41,213 bases of DNA from Acidobacteriota bacterium (GTDB lineage: Bacteria > Acidobacteriota > UBA6911). Shown here piece after piece: positions 33,199-41,213 of the stretch (within the stretch, counting starts at the first letter, position 1; every line of letters begins with the position of its first letter). The stretch covers positions 1 to 41,213 of the forward strand of contig JAFGIY010000083.1 of the NCBI GenBank assembly GCA_016929335.1. The letters run 5' to 3'. The notes beneath the pieces were generated by a model that made no database searches, had not been told where the DNA came from, and worked only from the letters and a program-made list of their open reading frames with translations. The position numbers were made by a program, and so were the translations under genes.

Positions 33199-34188
33199 AT
33201 GAGAATCATTGCGGTTGCAAATCAAAAGGGAGGATGTGGAAAAACCACTACGGCTATCAATCTTTCATCTTGTCTGGCGTTGAGAGGGCAAAAGGTACTG
33301 CTGATCGACTTCGACCCACAGTCCCATGCCACGATGGGGCTCAACATAGAGTGTGACCCGGGAAAGAACATATACCACGTGATCGCCCCGATGCAGACGG
33401 AAGCGGTAGGGCTCGATGATGTCATCGTTCCGGTCAAGGATAACTTTGACATCGCGCCATCGGACACGAGGCTGTGCGCCGTGGAGCAGGAACTGGCGTT
33501 TGTGGACGGCAGGGAAAAGAGGCTTCTGGAAGCGATCGAGCGTCTCAAGAAATCATATGATTTTATAATCATCGATTGCCCTCCCAGCATCGGGCACCTG
33601 TGCTTCAATGCGCTTCGTGCCAGTTCGGAGGCTATCATCCCCATTGACATGAGTCTGTTTTCCCTTCGGGGAATCGCCAAGCTGACGGATATGATGGTAA
33701 CGATCGAAAACGCAACGGGTCATACAATCACGCCCCGGGCTCTCGTCACCATGTTCGATGCGAGGACGCGCTACTCTCAGGAAGTGTTGGGGAGAGTTCG
33801 CGAGAAATTTGAAGACAAGGTTTTTAATGCGGTCATCCGCTACAATATTCGGCTCAGAGAGACCGTGGATCACGGATTGCCTATCGGCGATTATGACAAG
33901 CATGCGATCGGCCAAAAGGATTACGAGGCGCTTTCCGAAGAGGTGATGGGCGGCAAAACTGCTGCAACCGAAGCTTCTGCCGGTGCGGAGGAAGTCTCGC
34001 GGACTGCCAGAGAATACCTGGATACCCAGGAGCCGATTCCCATGTCTGACGCTGATTCGGGACCAGATACAGAATCTGTGGAGAGCTTTCCCTATCCGGC
34101 CCAGTCGTCTTATGCAGCCATGATAAAGGCGATTGCCGGCGGCGCCTCGCCCAAATGGTCGGACGACAGTGAAGAGCCGGACAGTTAG
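33199..34188 (+). CDS. ParA/Soj-type ATPase without a ParB partner
   Basis: 329 residues, ATG behind AAAAGGAGAG. The deviant Walker A is KGGCGKTTT (10-18, signature K10), Walker A' is LLIDFDPQ and Walker B IIIDCPPS. The domain covers about residues 1-255; the last 75 residues are acidic, Ser/Pro-rich and probably disordered. ParA proteins position DNA or protein cargo on the nucleoid. No parB or parS-like sites are nearby; the neighbours are a nuclease-like protein, a four-helix-bundle protein, a helicase and another nuclease. A dedicated positioning role for one of these complexes is possible but unproven. Confidence 0.9.
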   Translation: MRIIAVANQKGGCGKTTTAINLSSCLALRGQKVLLIDFDPQSHATMGLNIECDPGKNIYHVIAPMQTEAVGLDDVIVPVKDNFDIAPSDTRLCAVEQELAFVDGREKRLLEAIERLKKSYDFIIIDCPPSIGHLCFNALRASSEAIIPIDMSLFSLRGIAKLTDMMVTIENATGHTITPRALVTMFDARTRYSQEVLGRVREKFEDKVFNAVIRYNIRLRETVDHGLPIGDYDKHAIGQKDYEALSEEVMGGKTAATEASAGAEEVSRTAREYLDTQEPIPMSDADSGPDTESVESFPYPAQSSYAAMIKAIAGGASPKWSDDSEEPDS

Positions 34189-34217
34189 AACCCGAAAGAC
34201 AGCGTCGCGAATCATTC

Positions 34218-34287
34218 TTTTCCCACAAGAAATTTTCGCTCAATCCGGGGAATGGCAATTAGATCCTATGCAGAATGGAAAGGCGGA
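34218..34287 (+). repeat. 70-bp duplicated leader, copy A (before the four-helix-bundle gene)
   Basis: Bases 34218-34287 match 34973-35042 at about 57 of 70 positions without gaps. Both copies end in AGGCGGA, which serves as ribosome site for the following gene (9 bases before ATG 34297 here). The two copies bracket the four-helix-bundle gene exactly. Confidence 0.8.
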
Positions 34288-34296
34288 TTTCTGCAT

Positions 34297-34953
34297 ATGC
34301 ATCATAAAGAATCACTGATTCTCCGACATGGCGGCTACCGCAAATTAAAAAGCTTTCAAGCAGCCCAGATTGTTTATGACGTTACGGTGCGTTTCTGTGA
34401 CAAGTATATCGGTGTGCGCAGCCGTACTCATGATCAGATGGTTCAGGCCGCCCGCAGCGGCGTGCAAAATATTGCCGCAGGCTCGCTGGCATCGGCGACT
34501 TCGAAAAAGACCGAACTCAAACTAACTCAGGTTGCGCGCGCCAGCTTAGAGGAATTAAAACTCGATTATGAAGATTTCCTGCGGCATCGAAACCTGGAAC
34601 AGTGGGATCGGGGAAACCCGCTCCGGCAAAATCTGGTTGACCGGCGATGCCAAACTGCCGACGAAGTGGCATCCTGGATTGTGGAATCAGCCGGGAAGAG
34701 TGGACATTGTGGACAAGGTGGACGCTGTGGACCGGACGCTGATATCGGAACCGCGTCCATCGGGTCCACGTCGTCCACTCTGTCCACAATCTACTTGGAA
34801 TTTTCGGCAAATGCAGCCCTGGTTCTCATCGCAGTAGCGTGCTCACTCCTCGACCGGCAGGTAGCGCGGTTGGCCCATGATTTTGAAACGGAGGGCGGTT
34901 TTACAGAGCGCCTTTACCGCGTACGCAGTTCACAGCGAAGATCGCAGGGCTAA
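34297..34953 (+). CDS. Four-helix-bundle protein (S23-related, with suffix domain)
   Basis: 218 residues from ATG 34297. I prefer this start over ATG 34252 because the duplicated leader supplies AGGCGGA here exactly as it does for the helicase gene. Residues 8-115 (RHGGYRKLKSFQAAQIVYDV, then SRTHDQMVQAARSGVQNIA and SLEELKLDYEDFLRHRNL) fit the four-helix bundle related to the 23S rRNA intervening-sequence protein. The C-terminal segment (YLEFSANAALVLIAVACSLLDRQVARL) is the extra suffix helix. Between them lies low-complexity sequence encoded by a 9-bp inverted minisatellite (34700-34787). Function of the family is unknown; such genes often look mobile. Confidence 0.8.
   Translation: MHHKESLILRHGGYRKLKSFQAAQIVYDVTVRFCDKYIGVRSRTHDQMVQAARSGVQNIAAGSLASATSKKTELKLTQVARASLEELKLDYEDFLRHRNLEQWDRGNPLRQNLVDRRCQTADEVASWIVESAGKSGHCGQGGRCGPDADIGTASIGSTSSTLSTIYLEFSANAALVLIAVACSLLDRQVARLAHDFETEGGFTERLYRVRSSQRRSQG
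34700..34787. repeat. Inverted 9-bp minisatellite inside the four-helix-bundle gene
   Basis: GTGGAC recurs every 9 bases at 34700, 34709, 34718 and 34727. GTCCAC/T recurs every 9 bases at 34755, 34764, 34773 and 34782. The two arrays are mutually inverted and can fold into a long hairpin. The unit length keeps the reading frame open, and the encoded stretch is a Gly/Ser/Thr-rich linker between the bundle and the suffix helix. Confidence 0.9.
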
Positions 34954-34972
34954 TGCCAGCCGCAATCACCCC

Positions 34973-35042
34973 ATTTCCCAAAAGAAATTTTTGCTCAATC
35001 CGGCCAAAAGCAATTAGATCTTATGCAAGACGTATAGGCGGA
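34973..35042 (+). repeat. 70-bp duplicated leader, copy B (before the helicase gene)
   Basis: Partner of 34218-34287. Its terminal AGGCGGA is the ribosome site of the helicase gene, 7 bases before ATG 35050. Confidence 0.8.
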
Positions 35043-35049
35043 CTTCCCG

Positions 35050-36402
35050 ATGAAACTGATTTTCGATCGCGGCACGCTGATACTTTACGAAGCTCCGAAC
35101 GACGCCGGCCATCTTCCGGGAGTTATTTGGGATCCGCGGATTCACGCCTGGCGCGCTCCGGCATGCTATTACACAGTGCTATCCCAAGAGTTATCAAAAC
35201 GATGTGCAGGCTTCCGGGATGAAGTCCGTCCCCGGCTTGTGGATCCGCCATCCATTGCGTGTCCGGATCTCCGTCCCTATCAAGCCGCAGCGGTTGCCTC
35301 ATGGGAATTTTCCGGTAAAAGGGGCATCATCGCACTCCCAACGGGTTCCGGTAAAACCCGCGTAGCAATAGCGGCAATTGCTCGAATGGGCGCCAGGACA
35401 CTTTGTCTGGTTCCCACGCGGGCTCTTATGGCTCAATGGGTAAAGAATCTCAGCGATACTACTCCCGGCCCTATAGGCGAATACGGCGACGGACGCAGAG
35501 TCGAACAGCCGATGACCGTAGCAACATTTGCCAGCGCTCTGCGCAATATGGAAACCTTAGGCAATCGTTTCGATCTGCTTGTCATCGATGAGGTTCATCA
35601 TTTCGGGACAGGCACCGGCGATGAAATTCTTGAAATGTGCATGGCGCCGGCGCGGTTGGGTCTCAGCGCAACACCTCCCGAAGATGAGGTCCGCCGGTCA
35701 CGTCTGGATATGCTTGTGGGGCCCGAAGTATATCGGGCAAGCGTCGAGGAACTCGCCGGCCGCTACCTCGCTTCCTTCGAGCTGATCACCATTTCGGTCG
35801 GCCTCACTCCATCAGAACGCCGGGCGTATGATGCGGAAATGTCGGTTTTCCGCCCTGTCTGCCGCGCCTTTTTTGAATCTGCGCCCGGGGCCTCCTGGTC
35901 GGATTTCGTGGCATCGGCCGGGAGAAGCGATTCGGGACGGCGGGCTCTTGCGGCATGGAGGCGTTCCCGCACAATTGTCCGCTACAATGCGGAAAAGCGC
36001 CGAATCGTCAATGAACTGCTTCTGCGGCATCATGAATCCAGGATCCTCACTTTTGCGGCGGACAACGACACTGCGTACTCGGTAGCCCGCGAGCATCTCA
36101 TCCAGCCGATCACGTGCGATATAGGTAAAAAAGAGCGGGCAAAAGCTCTGCAGCGTTTCAGCAACGGGGAGTTGCGCATCCTCGTTTCGGCGCGTGTGCT
36201 CAATGAAGGCATTGATGTGCCTGCTGCCGACATTGCGATTATTGCAGGCGGCAGCCAGGGTTCTCGGGAGTACGTTCAGCGGGTCGGCCGGGTGCTCAGG
36301 CCTTCCGAAGGGAAAAAAGCCATCGTCTATGACCTTGTTACCCGGGACACGTTCGAGGTGCGCCGAGCGGACGAACACAGGAGGGCGCTTGCTGCCCACT
36401 AG
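35050..36402 (+). CDS. XPB/Rad25-type SF2 DNA helicase
   Basis: 450 residues. An N-terminal region of about 70 residues (WDPRIHAWRAPACYY) resembles the damage-recognition part of archaeal XPB. It is followed by the Q-motif LRPYQ (74-78), Walker A LPTGSGKT (96-103), DEVH (180-183), SAT (206-208), and in the second RecA domain RILVSARVLNEGIDVPAADI and QRVGRVLRPSEGK. All ATPase and helicase motifs are intact. In Archaea, XPB works with the nuclease Bax1 (DUF790); the next gene, overlapping by 14 bases, encodes a DUF790 protein, so a helicase-nuclease pair is very likely. Its role could be DNA repair or defence against foreign DNA. Confidence 0.92.
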   Translation: MKLIFDRGTLILYEAPNDAGHLPGVIWDPRIHAWRAPACYYTVLSQELSKRCAGFRDEVRPRLVDPPSIACPDLRPYQAAAVASWEFSGKRGIIALPTGSGKTRVAIAAIARMGARTLCLVPTRALMAQWVKNLSDTTPGPIGEYGDGRRVEQPMTVATFASALRNMETLGNRFDLLVIDEVHHFGTGTGDEILEMCMAPARLGLSATPPEDEVRRSRLDMLVGPEVYRASVEELAGRYLASFELITISVGLTPSERRAYDAEMSVFRPVCRAFFESAPGASWSDFVASAGRSDSGRRALAAWRRSRTIVRYNAEKRRIVNELLLRHHESRILTFAADNDTAYSVAREHLIQPITCDIGKKERAKALQRFSNGELRILVSARVLNEGIDVPAADIAIIAGGSQGSREYVQRVGRVLRPSEGKKAIVYDLVTRDTFEVRRADEHRRALAAH

Positions 36403-37561
36403 CCGCATCCAGGTTCGCATCGGCGGGAACAACGCAACGCCGGTCTGGTTGGGGACAGAAGATCATATGTGGCTAAGAGCTTTGATTGCCGACTTCACAA
36501 GATTGGACGGCAAGCGTTATCGGGACGTAGTGTCGTTCCTCAAAGAGCCGGCAAGAATACCTTCACCTTCCGGCAAGCGGATGATGGCTCTTTGGGTGCT
36601 GCAAAAAATATGCCGCTTCCAAAAGCTTCCGATCGATGCCGTCAGACTTCGGGACGCCATTACCGTCGAGGCGCAGCGAGCTCGCGACCTTGGCCGGTTT
36701 AATCGACTTGGTGTAATGGCAGCATGTGCAGAGTGTTTTGGCATTTCAGCCGCGGAGGCGGACGGGTTTCTGTTCTCGGATCTTCCTGAGGAACGCCGCT
36801 TGAATCTACCGGACCCGATTCCCGATCCCCACACGCTGATGGCAGCGACAAACCTGGCCCTGGCTCAGGGACTGCTTAAAGCTGCTTCCGGGATTACGAT
36901 CCGGCTTTACGGCGGCGCGCGCGCCGTAGTCCGGCAGGTGCATCTGCGGCGTCTCCTTTGCACGGTGGAGCGTGCGAAGATGGACGAAGTACTTCTTCAT
37001 ATTTCCGGCGCCTTCTCGCTGTTTCGTCATACAACAATGTACGGTCATGCCCTGGCGTCGATTCTTCCGGCGCTTTCGTGGTGTGATCGTTTTGATCTTG
37101 TCGCGCGCTGCGTGCTTCGCCGGCGGGAATTAGGCGTGCATCTGAGTTCCACCGATCCCATTCCCCGCAAGCAGCCGCCACAGAAGTATGACAGCCGGAT
37201 TGAAGAGCGTTTCGCCCGCGATTTTGCAAAAGCCGGCCTGGATTGGGACCTCGTCCGGGAACCGGAGCCTTTCGAAGCTTGCGGGACTCTGGTGTTCCCC
37301 GATTTCGCCATCATTCATCGCCGCGATGATTCCAGACGGTTTCTGCTCGAAATCGTGGGTTTCTGGACTCCTGACTACCTTCGGGAAAAGCTCGAGCGTC
37401 TGCGTCAGCTCCCCGGCAACGCTCCACTGGTTTTATGCATTGACCGGGGATTGAATTGCGGCGGAAGTGATGTGCCTGCGCACGCGCAAATCGTATGGTT
37501 TCAAAAGCGAATCGATCCGGCCGCCGTACTGGCCGCCATTGAGAAAGCGCGCATCTCCTGA
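36389..37561 (+). CDS. DUF790/Bax1-like nuclease partner of the XPB helicase
   Basis: 390 residues from TTG 36389, chosen because AGGAGGG lies directly upstream inside the helicase gene and no ATG fits. The 14-base overlap implies translational coupling. The N-terminal 250 residues are helical and resemble DUF790 proteins. The C-terminal part has a PD-(D/E)XK-like nuclease core: SRIEERFARDFAKAG helix, then PDF with D305, and LEIVGFW with E321, followed by DYLREKLERL. The VGFW motif after the catalytic Glu is characteristic of Bax1. It probably cuts DNA at bubbles or forks opened by the helicase. No sigma or restriction-modification genes adjoin. Confidence 0.85.
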   Translation: MLPTSRIQVRIGGNNATPVWLGTEDHMWLRALIADFTRLDGKRYRDVVSFLKEPARIPSPSGKRMMALWVLQKICRFQKLPIDAVRLRDAITVEAQRARDLGRFNRLGVMAACAECFGISAAEADGFLFSDLPEERRLNLPDPIPDPHTLMAATNLALAQGLLKAASGITIRLYGGARAVVRQVHLRRLLCTVERAKMDEVLLHISGAFSLFRHTTMYGHALASILPALSWCDRFDLVARCVLRRRELGVHLSSTDPIPRKQPPQKYDSRIEERFARDFAKAGLDWDLVREPEPFEACGTLVFPDFAIIHRRDDSRRFLLEIVGFWTPDYLREKLERLRQLPGNAPLVLCIDRGLNCGGSDVPAHAQIVWFQKRIDPAAVLAAIEKARIS

Positions 37562-38322
37562 TCTTGCCCCTCTACAGTAAGCCAAATGAATCAGATCAAG
37601 CCGGATTGTATTTAACTTCAGTACTGCCCAAAAAGGCTCTCAAAGAAAACAGGAGCGAATGATTTTATTGAACTTATTTGCATAAACGGCCGGAGTCTGA
37701 ATCAATGATCCACTTGTACCGACATCAGATTATCCGCCATTCAACTCTGCCGGAGGATACTTGCGGTAAAACCTGAAACGTTTGATGTCAAAAAGCTGAT
37801 GACCCAAATATCGATCTGTTCCTTATCAGGAAACGATGCTAGGATCGCCCTCATCGAAAAAGGGGACTTATATTGGACTGGAAAAGGACGGCACTGCGGA
37901 GTTTTCGAAGATATATGCCGAAAGAGTATCGACCTTCATTTATCAGAGCTTCAAATGAGAAAGTGGAACAACGGCTTTTGTGGTAGTAATCATCAAATTC
38001 GAATTAAGCCGAGGGAAATTGCAGAGAATGAGGCTCACATTGCAGACCGCGTAAGGGCCAAGATGAACTTAGCCGGGCCTTTCAAAGCCCGGATTAATAA
38101 TCGGAGTTACGGCCCGCCAGGCGGGTTGTTATTTTACAGACCGGCGCCTGGGCGGAATCGGAGCCCTGCCTGTTGGCCATAGGTCAGAGCGCGCTCCTAG
38201 CCTCGATCGCTCATGAATTCTGGATGTGATAAGCAATTCAGGACATTCAACAAGTGGAGAACGCGGAAGATTTTTCCCAAATCTTCTTTGCAGTCTCTGC
38301 CATAAAAATGAAAGGATGATTC
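37562..38322. other. Intergenic stretch with two hairpins and no supported gene
   Basis: This 761-base gap contains an open frame (37799-38182) with no ribosome site, no recognisable domain and a C-terminus running through palindromic repeats; I do not count it as a gene. Two hairpins are clear: CCGGGC / GCCCGG (38073-38092) and CCCGCC / GGCGGG (38113-38125). The second is followed by TTGTTATTTT and could act as a terminator. Confidence 0.5.
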
Positions 38323-39324
38323 ATGCGGACAAGAGCTATGGCAGTTGCCATCATTTTGGTATTTCTATCGAGTATTGCTCAGGCGCAGAGCGGGAGCCCT
38401 TCCTGTGATCGCGCCTGCCTTGAGAATTATGTCGACAGGTATATGGATGCGATGCTCAACAACAATCCCGGCCTGGATCTGTTTTCAAGAGACTGCAAAT
38501 TTACCGAAAACGGAGTGAGGCTGCCGCTGGGCAGCGAGGGTCTGTGGTTCGGCATGTCGGGAAAGGGAAGCTACAAGTTCTATGTTCCCGACGTCGAGAC
38601 GCAGCAGGTCGCGTTTCTCGGGACAGCCCGCGAAGGCCAGGCCAACAAACAGGGGGAGACTCCGGTTGTGGCCGTCGCCGTCCGGCTCAAGATCGTCAAG
38701 GGACTGATTGCGGAAGCGGAGCAGATCGTTATACGTCCGGCCAGCGATACGATGGGTATGACCGGGAAACTTTCCACGGGAGCCAGTGTCGAGAAACTGG
38801 GAACTCCCCATGAAATATACCGTAAAGCGATTCCGGAATCGGAGCGGGCTTCCCGTGAGGAGTTGATCGAGGCTGCAAATTATTACTTTGCGGGCATGCA
38901 GAAGAATGACGGCAAAGGCTATTATCCCTTCACCGACGACTGCCATCGCGTAGAAAACGGCACACCGGCCACCAATGTTCCCGTTCCTGAAGGTCAGAAA
39001 CGTCCGGATCCGAAAACGTCAACCATGTATTCCTCTCATTGGGGCTGTAAGGAACAATTCGAATCCGGACTCCTCGGATTTGTGACCCGTATCCGCGATC
39101 GTCGATTCGTGGCCGTCGATCGCGAGCGCGGCATTGTCTTCGCTTTCGGCTTCTTTGACCATGATTCGCTGAACTGGACCTGGCAGCTCGCGGAGCTGTT
39201 CAGGATTGAAAAAGGCAATATTCGCAGGATTGAAGCCATATTTCACCGATGCCCCTACGGATTGAATTCCGGCTGGAGCACCTACGAGCAGGGGATGTCG
39301 GATCAGATCCAAAGCATTCGATAG
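38323..39324 (+). CDS. Secreted paired-domain protein of unknown function (CDRxCL family), paralogue 1
   Basis: 333 residues, ATG with AAGGA 6 bases upstream. Signal peptide about 1-21 (cut after AQA). The mature start carries the CDRACL motif followed by YVDRYMDAMLNNNPGLDLF and FTENG, the opening of an NTF2-like fold. A second similar unit begins near residue 182 (SREELIEAANYYFAGMQKNDGKGYYPFTDDCHRVENG), so the protein appears to be two NTF2-like units in tandem. It is a paralogue of the next gene. Function unknown. Its neighbours suggest a periplasmic catabolic role with the exported FAD dehydrogenase or the esterase-like protein, but that is inference. Confidence 0.75.
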   Translation: MRTRAMAVAIILVFLSSIAQAQSGSPSCDRACLENYVDRYMDAMLNNNPGLDLFSRDCKFTENGVRLPLGSEGLWFGMSGKGSYKFYVPDVETQQVAFLGTAREGQANKQGETPVVAVAVRLKIVKGLIAEAEQIVIRPASDTMGMTGKLSTGASVEKLGTPHEIYRKAIPESERASREELIEAANYYFAGMQKNDGKGYYPFTDDCHRVENGTPATNVPVPEGQKRPDPKTSTMYSSHWGCKEQFESGLLGFVTRIRDRRFVAVDRERGIVFAFGFFDHDSLNWTWQLAELFRIEKGNIRRIEAIFHRCPYGLNSGWSTYEQGMSDQIQSIR

Positions 39325-39407
39325 TCCGAATTCGGAAAAGCTGTCTGCGACTGCCATTGGGAATCACGGCGCAGAATAAAAAAACATATTTTATGGAGAC
39401 GATTGAA

Positions 39408-40424
39408 ATGAAAATGAAACGCGTGAAGCTGATGCTTGTTTTGGCAGCTATCTGTATTTTTTGCATCCGGGGTTTTGGGCAGGCGGCTCAGACATGTGAC
39501 CGGCAATGCCTGGTGGATCTCATGAAAAATTACCTTGCGGCTCTGGTCGCTCACAATCCGGCGGCGATGCCGTTTGACAAATACGCAAAATTCACTCAAA
39601 ACACAGCGGAAATCCCGATCGGATACGGTTTATGGGAGACTGCGTCCAGCGGCCCTACGGAATTCCAGATCTATGCCGCGGATCCCGTAAATCAGCAGGT
39701 GGCCTGCCTCGCCATGATGAAGGAAAACACGAACCAGAATATTCTTCTTGGGGTGCGCCTCGCGCTTCGGCGCGGCAAAATATCCGAAGCCGAGCATCAC
39801 GTAGTCACCCAGGAGCATCTTCATGCCATGCATAACCTGGTAAAACCCCGGCCGGGGCTCGTCGAAGACATAGCGCCCGAAGACAGGACTCCCAGGGATC
39901 GGATGCTGGATATCGGACTTTCCTATTACGACGCCCTTACGGGTGAAGACGGTACGCTTGCACCCTTCGCGGTAGAATGCCAGCGGCGTGAAAATGGAGG
40001 AATTTCTGTCGGAGGGAAAGACGAGGCGCCTGCAAAAAAAGAAGCGGGCAGGGATTTTGCTCCTCCCAGTTCAGTTGATCCGGAAATGATGAAGCTGGCT
40101 AAAGCGCTTTCAGCCGTTCCCAATACGTGTGAAGGGCAGATAACGGCCGGCGTCTGGGGTTATATTTCAGAAATAAGAAACCGCCGCCTGCTCGTGATCG
40201 ATGAACAGAAAGGCCTGGCCGTAGGTTTTTCCAACCTCTATCACGACAGCAGGCTTAAGACCATGAAGCTCAAGGGAGTGCCCGGCGTGGAGAGCGTTCC
40301 GGCATATCAGGGGACGTTCAACATGCCCGCCATTCACATTTTTAAAATCAAAAAAGGGAAGATTTACGACATTGAAGCCACGGGCCTGGTTCTGCCTTAT
40401 GGGACCAAGACCGGCTGGGAATAG
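39408..40424 (+). CDS. Secreted paired-domain protein (CDRxCL family), paralogue 2
   Basis: 338 residues from ATG 39408, with GGAG 9 bases upstream; the longer open frame overlaps the previous gene and is not used. Signal peptide about 1-25, then TCDRQCLVDLMKNYLAALVAHNPAAMPF and KFTQNTAEIPIGYGLW, parallel to CDRACLENYVDRYMDAML in the preceding gene. A second NTF2-like unit starts near residue 165 (DRMLDIGLSYYDALTGEDGTLAPFAVECQRRENG). It lies 83 bases after its paralogue, so the two arose by tandem duplication and are probably cotranscribed. Function unknown. Confidence 0.75.
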   Translation: MKMKRVKLMLVLAAICIFCIRGFGQAAQTCDRQCLVDLMKNYLAALVAHNPAAMPFDKYAKFTQNTAEIPIGYGLWETASSGPTEFQIYAADPVNQQVACLAMMKENTNQNILLGVRLALRRGKISEAEHHVVTQEHLHAMHNLVKPRPGLVEDIAPEDRTPRDRMLDIGLSYYDALTGEDGTLAPFAVECQRRENGGISVGGKDEAPAKKEAGRDFAPPSSVDPEMMKLAKALSAVPNTCEGQITAGVWGYISEIRNRRLLVIDEQKGLAVGFSNLYHDSRLKTMKLKGVPGVESVPAYQGTFNMPAIHIFKIKKGKIYDIEATGLVLPYGTKTGWE

Positions 40425-40484
40425 GAACTCAGTATATTTTCATGCAGTTTATATCCAATGAACCTGAATTAATGGAGAATCCGA

Positions 40485-41042
40485 ATGCGAAAATTTACGG
40501 GAATTTTGGTAAGTATTGTTGCGGCGCTATTTCTGGCGCTTGCCATATCCTGCGCTCCAGCCGACACGGGTAAGAGCAGCTATGCGGAAGACCGGGCTCA
40601 GATAGAGGATCTCCAGGCCCGATACCTGTTTGCCCTGGATTTCTTCGATCTCGATACGTACGTATCGACTTTCACCGAGGATGGTGTCCTGGATATTATC
40701 GCCTATCAGGCCAAAGGGCGCGACGAGATCCGTAAGAAACTGGAAGAAGCCAGGAGCGTTTTCGATCCCGCTTCAGAAAATGCCAAGGGCCCCTACCCTC
40801 CAACCGGGCGCCATAACATCACCAATATAGTCCTGAAAATCGACGGGGACCGGGCGACAGGAAGATCCTACTGGTTTCACTATGGGAACAGCAATCCCGA
40901 GAGAAAACCCGTATTCGACGGATACGGCCATTACGAAGATGAGATGGTTAAAGTGAATGGGCAGTGGCTGTTCAGCAAGCGCGTGATCTATAACGAAGGG
41001 GTTGCCGAATGGATCGCGCCCGCAAAAAATCCATGCTGGTAG
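40485..41042 (+). CDS. SnoaL-like (NTF2 fold) probable lipoprotein
   Basis: 185 residues, GGAGA 6 bases before the ATG. The N-terminus is a hydrophobic signal ending ALAISCAPAD, a plausible though not ideal lipobox with Cys 23 as lipid site. The rest is a single SnoaL-like domain: DRAQIEDLQARYLFALDFFDLDTYVSTFTEDGVLD, GRHNITNIVLKIDGDRATGRSYW and GHYEDEMVKVNGQWLFSKRVI. Members are usually small isomerases, cyclases or dehydratases, or binding modules. It follows the two paired-domain paralogues in the same direction (60-base gap), making a three-gene set of NTF2-fold proteins exported to the periplasm or membrane. The final 171 bases of the window hold nothing I can support. Confidence 0.8.
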   Translation: MRKFTGILVSIVAALFLALAISCAPADTGKSSYAEDRAQIEDLQARYLFALDFFDLDTYVSTFTEDGVLDIIAYQAKGRDEIRKKLEEARSVFDPASENAKGPYPPTGRHNITNIVLKIDGDRATGRSYWFHYGNSNPERKPVFDGYGHYEDEMVKVNGQWLFSKRVIYNEGVAEWIAPAKNPCW

Positions 41043-41213
41043 GAAGGCATTAAAAGCTCTGAAGAAGGAATCCTTATGCAGAGGATGCTGTCGGCGGATA
41101 TTTTGCAGATAGCGGCGGTAATTAGCCCAAAGCCCTGCAATTTACGCAATATTGCGTGGTCAAGGCTATTTTTGGTTGTCGTTAATGATCTGAACATATT
41201 GGCGTACAAGATA

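Noticed and set aside
36194..36388. 65-codon extension of the DUF790 gene inside the helicase gene
   Set aside because: It is out-of-frame helicase sequence; TTG 36389 has a strong ribosome site.
37799..38182. Open frame of 127 codons on the plus strand
   Set aside because: No ribosome site, no recognisable domain, and its 3' part runs through two palindromes.

Overview
The window looks like a chromosomal segment of an Acidobacteriota genome, with a base composition slightly above 50% GC. The evidence is a very long carboxypeptidase-regulatory-type TonB receptor, two large duplicated-type MacB/FtsX permeases without their own ATPase (the ADOP type common in Acidobacteria), a pectin/uronate catabolic cluster, and several Tat-exported or secreted oxidoreductase-type proteins. 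No rRNA, tRNA, phage module, intact insertion sequence or CRISPR array was seen.

Left part (1-5650): a partial Tat-exported 2Fe-2S (CoxS-type) protein on the minus strand carries an unexpected C2H2 zinc-finger signature. It is followed by a Tat-signal cupin protein and a TonB-dependent receptor (minus) with a recognisable sigma-70 promoter. A bidirectional terminator lies between the last two.

Export/regulation block (5880-18030): a plus-strand unit of an ADOP permease remnant and two complete ADOP permeases faces a minus-strand unit of membrane-fusion protein, ABC ATPase, ABC ATPase, sigma-54 response regulator and NtrY-like histidine kinase. A vapBC toxin-antitoxin pair sits between them. 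Both units start at a sigma-54 (-24/-12) promoter candidate. Upstream of each lies a pair of TGTYC-N6-GGACA-like sites at nearly identical distances (76-77 and 113 bases from the GG of the -24 element). I read this as one regulon: the encoded two-component system probably switches on both halves of a split ABC export machine. Two fossil permease fragments (6063-6299 and 15768-15869) show that it has been losing paralogues.

Middle (18220-27250): a cytoplasmic-looking reductive-dehalogenase-like corrinoid/4Fe-4S protein, then a pectin cluster. That cluster holds a hexuronate-type MFS transporter, KDG kinase, KduD, KDPG aldolase, KduI, a truncated DUF4861-like fragment, rhamnogalacturonan acetylesterase and a GH28 enzyme. 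Together they deacetylate and trim pectin and take uronates to pyruvate and glyceraldehyde-3-phosphate. Three degenerate copies of a palindromic repeat lie in the gaps of this cluster.

Right part (27350-41213): NTF2-like proteins, a Tat-exported FAD dehydrogenase, a DUF1566 protein and a tannase/feruloyl-esterase family protein in which all three catalytic-triad positions appear replaced. Inside this group lies an island (about 32-37.6 kb): a PD-(D/E)XK-like protein, an orphan ParA ATPase, a four-helix-bundle protein with a 9-bp inverted minisatellite inside its gene, an XPB-type helicase and a DUF790/Bax1-like nuclease. The island is bordered on its left by a perfect 33-bp inverted repeat, and the four-helix gene is bracketed by two copies of a 70-bp leader.
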